A stretch of 64,000 nt of DNA from Pseudomonadota bacterium (GTDB lineage Bacteria > Pseudomonadota > Gammaproteobacteria > Burkholderiales > Burkholderiaceae_C): positions 434,001 through 498,000 of the forward strand of contig JAIUPH010000007.1 of the NCBI GenBank assembly GCA_020161065.1. Reading direction: 5' to 3'. Of this stretch, positions 46,957 through 56,323 are shown in pieces. Made by a program: the position numbers and the translations under genes. Every line of letters begins with the position of its first letter. Position 1 is the stretch's first letter. The notes below the pieces were generated by a model that made no database searches, was not told the DNA's origin, and saw only the letters and a program-made list of their open reading frames with translations.

Positions 46957-47033
46957 TGCAGACTCCTCAACTCTGGCCCGTCCGATTTGGCGGCCGCGCA
47001 TCGGCACTTGGATGCCGGATCGGGCTGCGGCGT

Positions 47034-48434
47034 TCAATGCCCTGGAGAGCCGGTTCTTGCTGTGGAGGAGGTGGCCGGCGCCGACAAGCCGGTCTCGTCG
47101 GTCCCCGCGTCCCGCAAGCTCATGCCGATCGCCGAAGTCCCGCCTGACGAATTTGCCAAGGGCCGCCCTCCGTGCATGCGCGCGATGGCCGCAACGATGG
47201 ACAGTCCGAGCCCGTGGTTGCGATCGGCGTCGCTGCGGGAGGCATCGCCGCGGTAGAAGCGGTCGAACAGGCGCGGAAGATCGTCGGGCCCGATGGTGAC
47301 GCCGCGATTCACCACCTTCAACCGCACCTCGCCGGCCGCTTCAGCAGTGATCTCCACGCGCACGGTCGACCCGCGCTGCGCATAGCGCGTGGCGTTGCCG
47401 ATCAGATTGGACAGGGCGCGCTGCAGCAGCGGGGTGTCGAAGCTGCCCTCGGCATCGCCGACGATCTCCAGCGCCAGGCCGGCATCGACAAGTGCCGCCT
47501 CATGGTAGTTGCACACCTGCCGCGCCAACGCGGCGAGGCTCGGAGTCGGGACGCGTCGAGCTGAGGCGCCGCGATCGGCCTGCGACAGGAACAGCATGTC
47601 GTGCACGATGCTGGCGACGCGCTGCAGTTCCTCCAGGTTCGAGCCGAGCACCTCGCGCAGTTCGTCAGCGTCACGGGCTTTGCGCAATGCGAGCTCGGTG
47701 CTGCCGATCAGCGTCGCCAGCGGCGTGCACAGTTCGTGGGCCACGTCTGCGTTGAAGCCTTCCAGCTGAGCGTAGGCCAGCTCCAGCCGGCCGAGCAACT
47801 CGTTGAACTGCGCGATCAGCGGCTCGAGTTCCTCCGGCTGCGCGGAGCCGTCCAGCCGGCGATGCAGGGTATCGGCCGCGAGTTGCCGGGTCTGGTTCAC
47901 CAGATCGCGCAGCGGGCGCAGGCCAAGGCGCACGAGCACGAAGCCGCCGGCCGACACGAGCAGCGCGCCGGCGAGAGCGGCCACCGCGAGCGTGAGTCCG
48001 ATGCGGCGCAGCAGCGCGGCATCTTCCCGGATGTCCAGTGCCAGGACGGCATCGAGCGATCCTTGCTCGGGCGCCGGCGCAGGCAGTGCGAACCGTGCGA
48101 CGCGCACGTCGCCCGTCGGTGTTGGCGAGGAGCGCCGATAGAACTCCGATCCGTCGGCGGCGCGCGTCAGCGCCAAAGCCATGTCGGGATGGCCGATGAA
48201 GAAGTCGTCGAGCTTGTGCTTCAGCGTCGCCACGTCACCGTCGTGCGACGACTCCGCGAGCAGGTGGCGAAGCTGCACCTGCTTCTGCACCAGTTCCTCC
48301 GACTGGCGGGCCTGGAAGCCCAGATGCGTGGCGCCGTAGACCGCCGCACACACCACGACAAGGCCGGCCAGGCTCTGCAGGGCCAGCCAGTACGACAGCC
48401 GGCGGCCGAGCGACCCGATGCGGCTGCGGCTCAT
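47034..48434 (-). CDS. heavy-metal sensor histidine kinase
   Basis: From ATG at 48,434 the protein has 466 residues. Two membrane segments (about 15-40 and 145-170) border a periplasmic sensor domain. A HAMP region is followed by the H-box [18 protein letters not shown] (His233), the N-box [16 protein letters not shown], and [18 protein letters not shown]. This is the CusS/CopS/CzcS type. It overlaps the response regulator gene by 4 nt, so the pair is cotranslated. Confidence 0.9.
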   Translation of the reverse strand: MSRSRIGSLGRRLSYWLALQSLAGLVVVCAAVYGATHLGFQARQSEELVQKQVQLRHLLAESSHDGDVATLKHKLDDFFIGHPDMALALTRAADGSEFYRRSSPTPTGDVRVARFALPAPAPEQGSLDAVLALDIREDAALLRRIGLTLAVAALAGALLVSAGGFVLVRLGLRPLRDLVNQTRQLAADTLHRRLDGSAQPEELEPLIAQFNELLGRLELAYAQLEGFNADVAHELCTPLATLIGSTELALRKARDADELREVLGSNLEELQRVASIVHDMLFLSQADRGASARRVPTPSLAALARQVCNYHEAALVDAGLALEIVGDAEGSFDTPLLQRALSNLIGNATRYAQRGSTVRVEITAEAAGEVRLKVVNRGVTIGPDDLPRLFDRFYRGDASRSDADRNHGLGLSIVAAIARMHGGRPLANSSGGTSAIGMSLRDAGTDETGLSAPATSSTARTGSPGH

Positions 48435-49117
48435 TCGTCGCGTGACTCCATCACGTAGCCCATGCCGCGCACAGTGTGCAGCAAGGTGCGCTCGAAGGGC
48501 GCATCGAGCTTGTTGCGCAGACGGCGAATGGCGACGTCGATGACGTTCGTCGCGCTGTCGAAGTTCATGTCCCACACCTGCTCGGCGATCTCGGTGCGTG
48601 ACAGCACCTCGCCTTGCCGGCGCACGAACAGCGCGAGCAGGCCGAACTCTTGCGCAGTGAGCTCGAGTCGGCGGCCGGCGCGAACCGCCTTGCGGCGGAT
48701 CAGGTCGATCTCGAGATCCGCCAGCCCGAGCACGGTCGCGCCGTCGTTGGCGCGGGCAGGGCGTGCGCGGCGCAGCAGCACCTGGATCCGCGCCAGCAGT
48801 TCAGAGAAGGCGAAGGGCTTGACGAGGTAGTCGTCAGCGCCGCTCTGCAGCCCGCGCACCCGGTCCTCGACACGCACACGGGCGGTCAGCATCAGCACCG
48901 GCGTCTGCTTGCTCTGGCGCAACGCCGCGAGCAGGCCCAGGCCATCGATGCCCGGCAGCATGCCGTCGAGCACGATCAGTTCGTAGTCGGACTCCATCGC
49001 GAGGTGCAGGCCATCGACACCGTTGTGGGCGAGGTCCACCACGAAGCCTTCCTCGGTCAGTCCCTTGCGCAGGTACTCGGCCAGCTTGACCTCGTCGTCG
49101 ATCACCAGCAGCTTCAT
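48431..49117 (-). CDS. heavy-metal response regulator (OmpR family)
   Basis: The 228-residue protein starts [20 protein letters not shown] at 49,117. The receiver domain has Asp51 ([13 protein letters not shown]), Thr in MLTARV and Lys in [16 protein letters not shown]. The C-terminal winged helix reads [20 protein letters not shown] and [16 protein letters not shown]. It belongs to the CusR/CopR/CzcR group. It is the best candidate to bind the three shared promoters in the island. Confidence 0.9.
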   Translation of the reverse strand: MKLLVIDDEVKLAEYLRKGLTEEGFVVDLAHNGVDGLHLAMESDYELIVLDGMLPGIDGLGLLAALRQSKQTPVLMLTARVRVEDRVRGLQSGADDYLVKPFAFSELLARIQVLLRRARPARANDGATVLGLADLEIDLIRRKAVRAGRRLELTAQEFGLLALFVRRQGEVLSRTEIAEQVWDMNFDSATNVIDVAIRRLRNKLDAPFERTLLHTVRGMGYVMESRDE

Positions 49118-49151
49118 GCGCAAAGGGCCCCGATGCGGCAGCTCAGCCAGC

Positions 49152-49206
49152 CTGTCCAATCTGTCATTGGTTCGACCCGTTTCTGTTGGTGCGCGGTTTC
49201 TAGATT
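49152..49206 (+). promoter_or_regulatory. metal-regulon promoter 2 (DUF4148 gene)
   Basis: CTGTCAT (49,161-49,167), 15 nt, CTGTTG (49,183-49,188), 12 nt, TAGATT (49,201-49,206), then a 69-nt leader. An extra CTGTC lies 9 bp upstream (49,152-49,156). GCGGTTTC before the -10 is identical to promoter 1. Confidence 0.7.
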
Positions 49207-49275
49207 GGCGGTCATGCCGTCAGGCATCCCGCGGCAGGCTGCCTGCGGGAACTCCCCAGGAAAGGAATAGACACC

Positions 49276-49614
49276 ATGCGCTTCGACAAGTTCGCCATCG
49301 CCACCGTCGCCGCCATCTCCACCCTCTCGTTGCCCGGTCTGTCGCAGGCCGCGTCGACCTATCACGCCGCCGGCGGCGAAGCGGGGTTCACGTACCACCC
49401 GGATCACGCCACGAACGGCAAGGCACGCGCCGAGGTGCTGGCCGAACTCGAGGCCGCGCGCAAGGACGGCACGCTGGCGCTGATCCAGCGCGGTGCGCCC
49501 CTGCCGATCAAGAACGCCGGCCCGGCCAAGACGCGCCAACAGGTCATCGACGAGATGCGCAACGAGTCGCCCGAACAGCGTCGCGCGCGCATGGAACTGA
49601 CGGCCGGCGGCTGA
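49276..49614 (+). CDS. DUF4148 small periplasmic protein
   Basis: The 112-residue protein has a signal peptide (MRFDKFAIATVAAISTLSLP, ending SQA) and a mature helix region with KARAEVLAELEAARKDGTLA, the DUF4148 hallmark, and a C-terminal TRQQVIDEMRNESPEQRRAR. AAGGAA precedes the start. It is divergent from the response regulator and follows a promoter of the shared type. Function unknown; members are metal- or stress-induced in Burkholderiales. Confidence 0.85.
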   Translation: MRFDKFAIATVAAISTLSLPGLSQAASTYHAAGGEAGFTYHPDHATNGKARAEVLAELEAARKDGTLALIQRGAPLPIKNAGPAKTRQQVIDEMRNESPEQRRARMELTAGG

Positions 49615-49624
49615 GCATCGGGCC

Positions 49625-49873
49625 TCATCCGTGGCGGCGTGGCGGGCTCTTTGCGGAGCCGCCTTGCCGCTTGCGCTTCGTGGCGCCCTGGTTCTTCGCG
49701 AGTCGCTGTTCCAGGCGCTGGCTGTAGCTGCGCTTGGGCTCGGGGACCGGGGGCGGATGGCGCTTGCGCCAGTACCGGTAGGCAAACCAGACCACGACAC
49801 CGGCGACGAGAAAGCCCAGCCACAGCCAGGCGATCGTCTGGGCCAGATCGGTGTCGAGATACTTTCGGCCCAT
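49625..49873 (-). CDS. small single-pass membrane protein
   Basis: The 82-residue protein starts MGRKYLDTDLAQTIAWLWLG, with a membrane segment at about 12-34 and a very basic C-terminal tail (YRYWRKRHPPPVPEPKRSYS, then ...KRKRQGGSAKSPPRRHG). Convergent with DUF4148. No family recognised. Confidence 0.5.
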   Translation of the reverse strand: MGRKYLDTDLAQTIAWLWLGFLVAGVVVWFAYRYWRKRHPPPVPEPKRSYSQRLEQRLAKNQGATKRKRQGGSAKSPPRRHG

Positions 49874-49942
49874 GCCAAGTCCTCGAACGGGGATCGAAGG
49901 GACTGCGGGAACGCAACCGACAGCCGCCCGACGCGCCGTTCC

Positions 49943-50485
49943 TCATCTGATATCGGCCACGAGCCGCAGCGACATCGCGCGTTGGCGGGACTCCGCGGCA
50001 TCGCCGCGTTCAAGTCGATAGTCGCTGCCCCACACCCAGACGCTGCCGATCACCTCGACAAAGACCACTTCCCCCGCGGCGCCGGCGATGTCCATAGTGG
50101 CCGAACCCTCCGGCCACGTGACGGCGAGGCGGTGACTGCCCGCAGGCAGGCGCCAGCGGGCGAAGGACTCCGGCACCGTATCGACGGACGAAGTGCCATC
50201 GCTGCTGACCCGCACGACGTTCTTGGCATCGCCCCAGCGTTTGCGAACCAGGTAGACCGTCAGCTTGCCGGGTGCGGGTTCAAAGCGCTTCGCATCGGCC
50301 TCGATCGATTCCGAAGGGATAGCCGATGGTGTGCAGGTGAGCGTCGGGCGGTAACTCTTGCCGATGCGGAAGCAGTAGGTGCCGTCGGCGTTCGCGGGCC
50401 GCACCGGCTTGGTCATGCAGCCTGCCGTCAGCAACGCGGAGCCGCCCACGGCGAAGAGCAGGGCGCGTCTGCGTACGAGATTCAT
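49943..50485 (-). CDS. DUF2846-like lipoprotein, paralogue 2
   Basis: The ATG at 50,485 is favoured over 50,491 because GGGA stands 7 nt before it. The 180-residue protein has a lipobox LLTAGC and then SIEADAKRFEPAPGKLTVYL, VRKRWGDAKNVVRVSSDGTS, SFARWRLPAGSHRLAVTWPE. This is the DUF2846 layout. It is a diverged tandem duplicate of the gene at 50,526-51,077: both have an AIP-type or EPV-type S..IEADAKRFE block and a (Y)RL..(D/S)A tail. Function unknown. Confidence 0.65.
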   Translation of the reverse strand: MNLVRRRALLFAVGGSALLTAGCMTKPVRPANADGTYCFRIGKSYRPTLTCTPSAIPSESIEADAKRFEPAPGKLTVYLVRKRWGDAKNVVRVSSDGTSSVDTVPESFARWRLPAGSHRLAVTWPEGSATMDIAGAAGEVVFVEVIGSVWVWGSDYRLERGDAAESRQRAMSLRLVADIR

Positions 50486-50525
50486 GGTCATATCCCATTC
50501 GGTTCAGTTGAGTCCGGTCGCCGTG

Positions 50526-51077
50526 TCATCGCGGTGCAGAGGTGGTCCACTGCGCGTCCGCGATCAGCCTTGTCGTGCGCGCGCGCAGCTTCGCTCCTGC
50601 GGGATCGGCGTCTGACCAGTGGTAGGGACGATCCAGTGGCACAGACGATCCCGCAAGTTCGACGATGCGCAGCTCCCCAGCCTCTCCTCTGACATCGAAG
50701 CCGTGGACCCGCTCGTTCCGCTCGAACGCGAGTTGATGCGCACCCGGCGCCAAGCGAAGCCGGATCAATGAACGCGGCAGCGTTCCGATCTGCGAGTCCC
50801 CATCGACGATGACGGTCAGCGGTCGAACCGCATCCACCCACGCGGATCGCACCACGTACACCGTGAGCACGCCGGGCGTCGCCTCGAAACGCTTGGCGTC
50901 GGCCTCTATCGCAGCGCTGGGTACGGGCTCGGGCGTGCAGACCGTGCGCTTCGTGCGTGGCGTCGACATGCAATAGGTCCGGCGGTCGCCTGTGCTCCGC
51001 TCAGGGGCACTGGCACACCCTGCCAAGACTCCAGACGAGGCAATGGCGCCTAGCAAAAGTTGTCTGCGCGAGACCAT
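50526..51077 (-). CDS. DUF2846-like lipoprotein, paralogue 1
   Basis: The 183-residue protein (MVSRRQLLLGAIASSGVLAG at the start, lipobox VLAGC) continues VPSAAIEADAKRFEATPGVL, TVYVVRSAWVDAVRPLTVIV, LIRLRLAPGAHQLAFERNER. AGGAG precedes the ATG. It has the same block order as its downstream paralogue, 41 nt away, and both carry a paired Cys motif (RTYC...TVCTPEP). They probably reside in the outer membrane or periplasm. Confidence 0.65.
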   Translation of the reverse strand: MVSRRQLLLGAIASSGVLAGCASAPERSTGDRRTYCMSTPRTKRTVCTPEPVPSAAIEADAKRFEATPGVLTVYVVRSAWVDAVRPLTVIVDGDSQIGTLPRSLIRLRLAPGAHQLAFERNERVHGFDVRGEAGELRIVELAGSSVPLDRPYHWSDADPAGAKLRARTTRLIADAQWTTSAPR

Positions 51078-51165
51078 TCGGTTCTCCTGATCTGTTCATG
51101 TCATGGCCTGCAGCGCCGCCAGAGCGGCTCGGTGAGGCCGCAGCGCCAATGCTCGGGAACGCCGC

Positions 51166-51537
51166 CTACTTCAGCGTGAACCGCGCGGCCACGGCTGGCT
51201 TCCCATTCAATGCCACATCCGCCAGCACCTTGGTACCGGCGCCGACCTTGAAGCTGCCCTTGGCTTCGAGCTTGTCGCCAGCCAGCGCCAGCGGCGCCTC
51301 GGTCTTGTCGTTGCCGTTGAACACCGTGACCTTGCCGGTGGCGCTGGTCAGTTTCATGGGTTTGCCGTGGTCGCTGACGTGGATCACGATCAGGTCCGCC
51401 TTGGCGACGAGTTCCATGTCGCCGGCCTTGGTTTCGACGACGACGCCGCCATGCTTCGGCGCGTGGTCCTCAGCGGCGAACGCGGGCGCTGCCGCGGCGG
51501 CGGCGGAGATCAGGAGGGTCGTGAGAAGGTGCTTCAT
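51166..51537 (-). CDS. small periplasmic protein of czc operon
   Basis: The 123-residue protein has a signal peptide (MKHLLTTLLISAAAAAAPAF, ending AFA) and a mature beta domain with His/Met/Asp-rich EDHAPKHGGVVVETKAGDME and VIHVSDHGKPMKL. The layout is that of an uncharacterised protein often encoded at the end of HME-RND operons. Metal binding by its N-terminal His is likely. It lies 35 nt after the PII-like gene. Confidence 0.65.
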   Translation of the reverse strand: MKHLLTTLLISAAAAAAPAFAAEDHAPKHGGVVVETKAGDMELVAKADLIVIHVSDHGKPMKLTSATGKVTVFNGNDKTEAPLALAGDKLEAKGSFKVGAGTKVLADVALNGKPAVAARFTLK

Positions 51538-51572
51538 CGTGAGTCCTTGGTGGGTTGAAAGAACGGGGGGGT

Positions 51573-51911
51573 TCAGTGGATGGGCGTCGCGCTGACCACA
51601 TCGATGACGGTGATCCATCCGGCGATCGCCTGGCCAGTGCGGGCGGCGTCGGTGAGCGCTGCCGAGAGGGCCTCGACCTCGCTGTCCTCGCACAGCAGCT
51701 CCAGCTTGTATTCGTTGACGACTTCGTCGCCGAGGTCCATCGCATAGTGCTTCTCGTCGCTGTCCAGCGGCAGCAGCGAGCCCTTCACGATGTAGACGGC
51801 GAGGTTGTGGCGGCGGCCTCCGCGGGCGCCGCCCCACGCCGGGCTGTCCTTCAGTGCCGCGATCACGTCGGCGATGCGGCTGCGATGCACGTAGGCCTTG
51901 ATTTCCTTCAT
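51573..51911 (-). CDS. PII-like signalling protein (czc-associated)
   Basis: The 112-residue protein starts MKEIKAYVHRSRIADVIAAL, then AVYIVKGSLLPLDSDEKHYA, LELLCEDSEVEALSAALTDA, GWITVIDVVSATPI, a ferredoxin-like beta-alpha-beta repeat as in PII/CutA trimers. No conserved T-loop Tyr is apparent. It overlaps the czcA stop by 4 nt. PII-NG type proteins adjacent to CzcA may sense nucleotides or metal to adjust efflux. Confidence 0.75.
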   Translation of the reverse strand: MKEIKAYVHRSRIADVIAALKDSPAWGGARGGRRHNLAVYIVKGSLLPLDSDEKHYAMDLGDEVVNEYKLELLCEDSEVEALSAALTDAARTGQAIAGWITVIDVVSATPIH

Positions 51912-54900
51912 GGCGTCTCCTGGGTGGGTTGCGGTAGCGCGACGCCTTGCGGTTGTTCGGCGTCTTCTTCGGCCGCGTCACGCGCGCGCTGTTTGGCTTC
52001 GGCGCGCGATTCCGACCATTCGTAGATCAGCGGCAGCAGCAGCAACGTCAGCAGCGTCGAGGTGATCAAGCCGCCGATCACCACGGTGGCCAGCGGGCGC
52101 TGGGTCTCGGCCCCGACACCTGTGGAAATCAGCATCGGCACGAGGCCGAGGATCGCCACCGAGGCCGTCATCAGCACCGGCCGCAGGCGCAGCGCGGCGC
52201 CCTGGCGCACGGCATCGCGTATCGACAAGCCGTGCTTGCGCTGGTCGTTGAGGAACGAGACCAGCACGATGCCGTTCAGCATCGCGACCCCGAACACGGC
52301 GATGAAGCCGATCGCCGACGGAACCGACAGGTACTGCCCGGTGATGAACAGCCCGACGATCCCGCCGATGATCGCGAACGGGACGTTCGCAATGATCAGC
52401 GTGGCGTGGCGTACCGAGTTGAACGCCGTGTACAGCAGGATGAAGATCAGGCCGATCGTGAGCGGGACGATGATGCCCAGTCGTTCCATCGCACGCTGCT
52501 GGTTTTCGAAGGCGCCTCCCCATTCCACCCAGTAGCCCGTGGGCATCTTGACTTTCGCCTGGATCGCGGCGTTCGCGTCCTTGACGAAGCTGTCGACGTC
52601 GCGGCCCTGCACGTCCATCTGCAGCACGGCGTAGCGCTGCAAGGCCTCGCGCCGGACGAAGGTGTAGCCCTCGGCAAGTTCGATCTTCGCCACCTGGGCG
52701 AAGGGCACGATCGCGCCTTCGGACGTGCGGATGGGAATGGCGGCGATGGCCGATGGGCTGTTGCGGAACTCCTCGGGCAGCCGCACCGAGATATCGAAGC
52801 GGCGTGTGCCTTCGATCAGCGTCGAGACAGTCTCGCCGCCGATGCCGGCCTGGACGATGGCCAGGATGTCGTCGGCGTTCAGGCCGTAGCGGGCCGCCGC
52901 CTGGCGATCCACCTTGATGACCATCTGCGGCTTGCCCTTGTTGGCTTCCGCCGACAGGTCGGCCACGCCGGGAACGCCACCGACCACGCCCTTGAGCTGC
53001 GCGGACAGCTCCTCGAGCTTGTCCAAATCCTCGCCGTAGACCTTCAGCGCCAGCGTTGCGCGCACGCCGGAGATCAGTTCCTCCACGCGCATCTGGATCG
53101 GCTGCGTGGCGCCGAAGACAGCGGTCTGCACCTCGCCTTCGAGGAATTCCTGCATCTCCCGGCCGAGAGCGGCATACGACTGCTTCGTCGGCCACTCGTC
53201 CTTGGGCTTCATGTCGAGCAGGACTTCCATGTAGTTCACATCGGCCGTCTCGCCCTTTTCGGCGCGGCCGATGGTGGCCAGCACCGAGTTCACCTGCGGG
53301 TACTTCTGGCGCAGGGCGGCGTCCATCACATTCGCCACGCGGACCGATTCCTCGAGCGATGTCGAGGGAATGCCGACGACGCGGAACATGATCGCGTCCT
53401 CCTGCAGCGTCGGCATGAACTCCTTGCCGAGCAGAGGGAAGAGGGCGAGGGCGCCGACGAGCAGTGCGATCGCCGCGCCGATGACGGTCTTCTTGCGGTC
53501 GAGCGCCCAGTCCAGCATCGGCAGGTAGAGCTTCTTCGCGCCGCGCACCAGCCAGGTGTCCTTCTCCTCCTTGGGCTTGAGGATCAGCGCCGCCAGCACC
53601 GGCACCAGCGTCAGCGACAGCAGCAGCGAGCCGGCCATCGCGAACGTGATGGTCAGCGCCATCGGTTTGAACAGCTTGCCTTCCAGCCCCGTCAGCGAGA
53701 ACAGCGGCAGGAACACGACGATGATGATCATGATCGCGAAGGCGATCGGGTTCGCCACTTCGCGCGCCGCTTCGAGCACCACGTGGGTCCGGTTGATCGG
53801 CCGGCCCGACTCGCGAGCATGCGCGAGCAGGCGGAAGGCGTTCTCCACCATCACCACCGCGCCGTCGACCATCATCCCGATGCCGATCGCCAGTCCGGCC
53901 AGCGACATCAGGTTGGCCGACATGCCGAAGCGCTGCATGCAGATGAACGCGAACAGCATCGCCAGCGGCAGCGTGACGATCACGACGATGGCGGAGCGAA
54001 ACTCGCCGAGGAACAGGAACAGGATCACCGCGACCAGGATCGAGCCTTCGATGAGGGCGTTGGTCGAGGTCGCCAGCGCCTTGTCGACGATCTCGGTGCG
54101 GTCGTAGGCCGCCTTCAGCTCGATGCCCTTGGGCAGCGCGGCTTGCGCGATGGCCAGCTTCTCCTTGACCGCCTTCACCACGGAGGCCGAGTTCTCGTGG
54201 ATGCGCGCCAGCGCGATGCCGAGCACGGTCTCCTGGCCGTTGCGCGTGACTGCGCCGAAGCGCACGGCCGGCGCCTCCTTGACGTCGGCGATGTCGCGCA
54301 CGTAGACCGGCGAGCCCTTGCGCTCGGCGACGACGATGGTGCCGATGTCGGCGGCGTTGCTGACCAGCCCCAGGCCGCGCACGAGGTACTGTTCGACGCC
54401 GATGTTCAGGAACTGCCCGCCGACCTGCTTGTTGTTGGCCGCCAGTCGCTCCATCACCTCCTTGAACGACAGCCCGTATTTGACCAGTCGCCGCGGGTCG
54501 ATCTGCACCTGGTACTGCTTTTCGTGGCCTCCCCAGGTCGTCACGTCATCGACACCCGCGGCCGTGCGCAGGATGAGCCGCACCGTCCAGTCCTGCAGCG
54601 TGCGCAAGTCCATCGCGCTGAGCTTCTTGTCGGCGTCTTCGATCGTGTACCAGAACACCTGGCCCAGGCCCGAGCTGTTGGGGCCGAGTTCGGGCTCGCC
54701 GTAGCCGGCGGGCAAGCGGCCTTTCACCTCCTGCAGCTTTTCACCCACCAAGCGGCGCGCGAAGTAGATGTCGACGCTGTCCTTGAAGTACACGCCGACG
54801 TAGGACAGGCCGAACAGCGAGACCGAGCGGACGACTTCCACGTCCGCCAGGCCCGCCATCGCGGCTTCGATCGGAACGGTGAGCAGCTTTTCGATGTCTT

Positions 54901-55075
54901 CGGCGGCGACGCCGGGGGACTCGGTGTAGATGTTCACCTGCGCCGGCGTCACGTCGGGGAAGGCGTCCACCGGCACCTGCCGGTAGGCCATGGCCCCGAG
55001 GCCGATGAGCACGGCGAAGGCCACCAGCACCAGCACTTTGTAGCGCAGGCTGGCATCAACGATTGCATTGAGCAT
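51908..55075 (-). CDS. czcA: heavy-metal efflux RND pump CzcA
   Basis: The 1055-residue protein begins MLNAIVDASLRYKVLVLVAF and has the twelve-segment RND layout with two large periplasmic loops (about 35-330 and 560-860). The transmembrane helix 4 motif reads GIGMMVDGAVVMVEN, of the CzcA (Co/Zn/Cd) rather than the CusA type. FPDVTPAQVNIYTESPG is the classic N-terminal block. It uses proton motive force to export divalent metal through CzcC. It is coupled to czcB (15-nt gap) and to the PII-like gene. Confidence 0.95.
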   Translation of the reverse strand: MLNAIVDASLRYKVLVLVAFAVLIGLGAMAYRQVPVDAFPDVTPAQVNIYTESPGVAAEDIEKLLTVPIEAAMAGLADVEVVRSVSLFGLSYVGVYFKDSVDIYFARRLVGEKLQEVKGRLPAGYGEPELGPNSSGLGQVFWYTIEDADKKLSAMDLRTLQDWTVRLILRTAAGVDDVTTWGGHEKQYQVQIDPRRLVKYGLSFKEVMERLAANNKQVGGQFLNIGVEQYLVRGLGLVSNAADIGTIVVAERKGSPVYVRDIADVKEAPAVRFGAVTRNGQETVLGIALARIHENSASVVKAVKEKLAIAQAALPKGIELKAAYDRTEIVDKALATSTNALIEGSILVAVILFLFLGEFRSAIVVIVTLPLAMLFAFICMQRFGMSANLMSLAGLAIGIGMMVDGAVVMVENAFRLLAHARESGRPINRTHVVLEAAREVANPIAFAIMIIIVVFLPLFSLTGLEGKLFKPMALTITFAMAGSLLLSLTLVPVLAALILKPKEEKDTWLVRGAKKLYLPMLDWALDRKKTVIGAAIALLVGALALFPLLGKEFMPTLQEDAIMFRVVGIPSTSLEESVRVANVMDAALRQKYPQVNSVLATIGRAEKGETADVNYMEVLLDMKPKDEWPTKQSYAALGREMQEFLEGEVQTAVFGATQPIQMRVEELISGVRATLALKVYGEDLDKLEELSAQLKGVVGGVPGVADLSAEANKGKPQMVIKVDRQAAARYGLNADDILAIVQAGIGGETVSTLIEGTRRFDISVRLPEEFRNSPSAIAAIPIRTSEGAIVPFAQVAKIELAEGYTFVRREALQRYAVLQMDVQGRDVDSFVKDANAAIQAKVKMPTGYWVEWGGAFENQQRAMERLGIIVPLTIGLIFILLYTAFNSVRHATLIIANVPFAIIGGIVGLFITGQYLSVPSAIGFIAVFGVAMLNGIVLVSFLNDQRKHGLSIRDAVRQGAALRLRPVLMTASVAILGLVPMLISTGVGAETQRPLATVVIGGLITSTLLTLLLLPLIYEWSESRAEAKQRARDAAEEDAEQPQGVALPQPTQETP

Positions 55076-55090
55076 GGTCCGTGGTCCTTC

Positions 55091-56323
55091 TCAATGCCCG
55101 TGGCCGAGCTGGGATTTCAGCTTGCGTGCCTTGAGCGCATAGGCTCCGGAGGTGACCACCTGGTCGCCGGCCTTGATGCCCGACTTGAGCAGCGTGCGGC
55201 CGCCCACCCGTTCACCCGGCTCGACCTGGCGCGCTTCGTACGCGCCTTGCTCGTAGACGAATACGGTCGGCTGGCCCTCGAGCAGCACGATGGCCGCGTC
55301 GGGCAAGCTGATGACATCACGCTTGTCGTCGCCCGCCTCGATGGTCGCGGTGGCGAACATCTCGGGCTTCAGGCGGCCGTCCGCGTTGGCGACCTCGATG
55401 CGGGCCGCGATCGTGCGGGTGTCCTTGTCGAGCATCGCGCCGATGTGGCCGACCCGCCCGCTGAAGGTCTCCCCGGGGTAGGCCGGCACCGTCACCTTGG
55501 CGTTGGCCCCGATGCGGACCTTGGCCAGCGCAGCCTCGGGCAGGTCGGCCTGGATCCAGACACGGCTCAGGTCGGCGATGGTGAACATCGATTCGCTCGG
55601 GCTGCCCAGTTCGCCCAGCGTCACTTTCTTCTCGATCACGGTACCGGCAAACGGCGCCGTGACGGCAAAGCCGGCGACGCCGCTGCCGCTGGCCGCTTGC
55701 GCGCCGCCGAGCAGGCGCAGCCGATCGGCGGCGTTGCGCACAGCGGCGGTCGCCTTGTCGCGGTCGGCCTGGGCGCGCAGGAAGTCCTTGCGCGGGATGA
55801 TTTCCTCCGCGTTCAGCGACTCGGCGCGCTTGAAGTCGGCATCGGCGATCCGCAGTTCGGCCTGGGCCTGGGTCCAGGTGGCATGAGCTTCAGCAACATC
55901 GACGCTGTCGAGCGTGGCCAGTGTCTGCCCGGCGCGCACGCGGTCACCCAGCTTCGCCGGGGCCGAAGTGATGCGGCCTTCGATTCGGGGTGCGACACGG
56001 GCCAGACGGTCCTGGTCGGGCCGGATCGTTGCGGTGACCTGAAGCGTCTCGCCAAGTGCTTCCGCCTTGATCGCTTCGACCTTCACGCCGGCGCGTTCCG
56101 CCTCCTCGGCGGTGAGGGTCAGTTCCTCTGAGCCTTCCTTGTGCTCGTCCTTCTTTTCGCCGGCATGCTCGGCATGTTTGTCGCCTTCAGCGGCGTGCTC
56201 GTCCTTGGCTCCGCCCTTGCCGCAGGCGGCAAGCGAGACAGCGACGGCCAGTGCCAGGGCGACTTTGGTCGCCAGCCCGGCCAGGCGCTTCGGACGCCCT
56301 GTGTCGTCTTGCAGCGTGATCAT
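55091..56323 (-). CDS. czcB: CzcB membrane fusion protein
   Basis: The 410-residue protein has a lipobox VSLAAC and a His/Lys/Glu-rich segment (EHAAEGDKHAEHAGEKKDEH) that may bind metal. The adaptor core follows: lipoyl halves VRAGQTLATLDSVDVAEAHA and VTAPFAGTVIEKKVTLGELG, a helical hairpin and the beta barrel. The His-rich N-terminus is of the CzcB type. The start overlaps the czcC stop (ATGA). Confidence 0.95.
   Translation of the reverse strand: MITLQDDTGRPKRLAGLATKVALALAVAVSLAACGKGGAKDEHAAEGDKHAEHAGEKKDEHKEGSEELTLTAEEAERAGVKVEAIKAEALGETLQVTATIRPDQDRLARVAPRIEGRITSAPAKLGDRVRAGQTLATLDSVDVAEAHATWTQAQAELRIADADFKRAESLNAEEIIPRKDFLRAQADRDKATAAVRNAADRLRLLGGAQAASGSGVAGFAVTAPFAGTVIEKKVTLGELGSPSESMFTIADLSRVWIQADLPEAALAKVRIGANAKVTVPAYPGETFSGRVGHIGAMLDKDTRTIAARIEVANADGRLKPEMFATATIEAGDDKRDVISLPDAAIVLLEGQPTVFVYEQGAYEARQVEPGERVGGRTLLKSGIKAGDQVVTSGAYALKARKLKSQLGHGH

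Noticed and set aside
51947-56131. A 1,394-codon open frame on the plus strand opposite czcA and czcB
   Set aside because: It is antisense to two clear family members, is rich in His/Arg/Gln as reversed GC-rich codons are, and has no domain or ribosome binding site.
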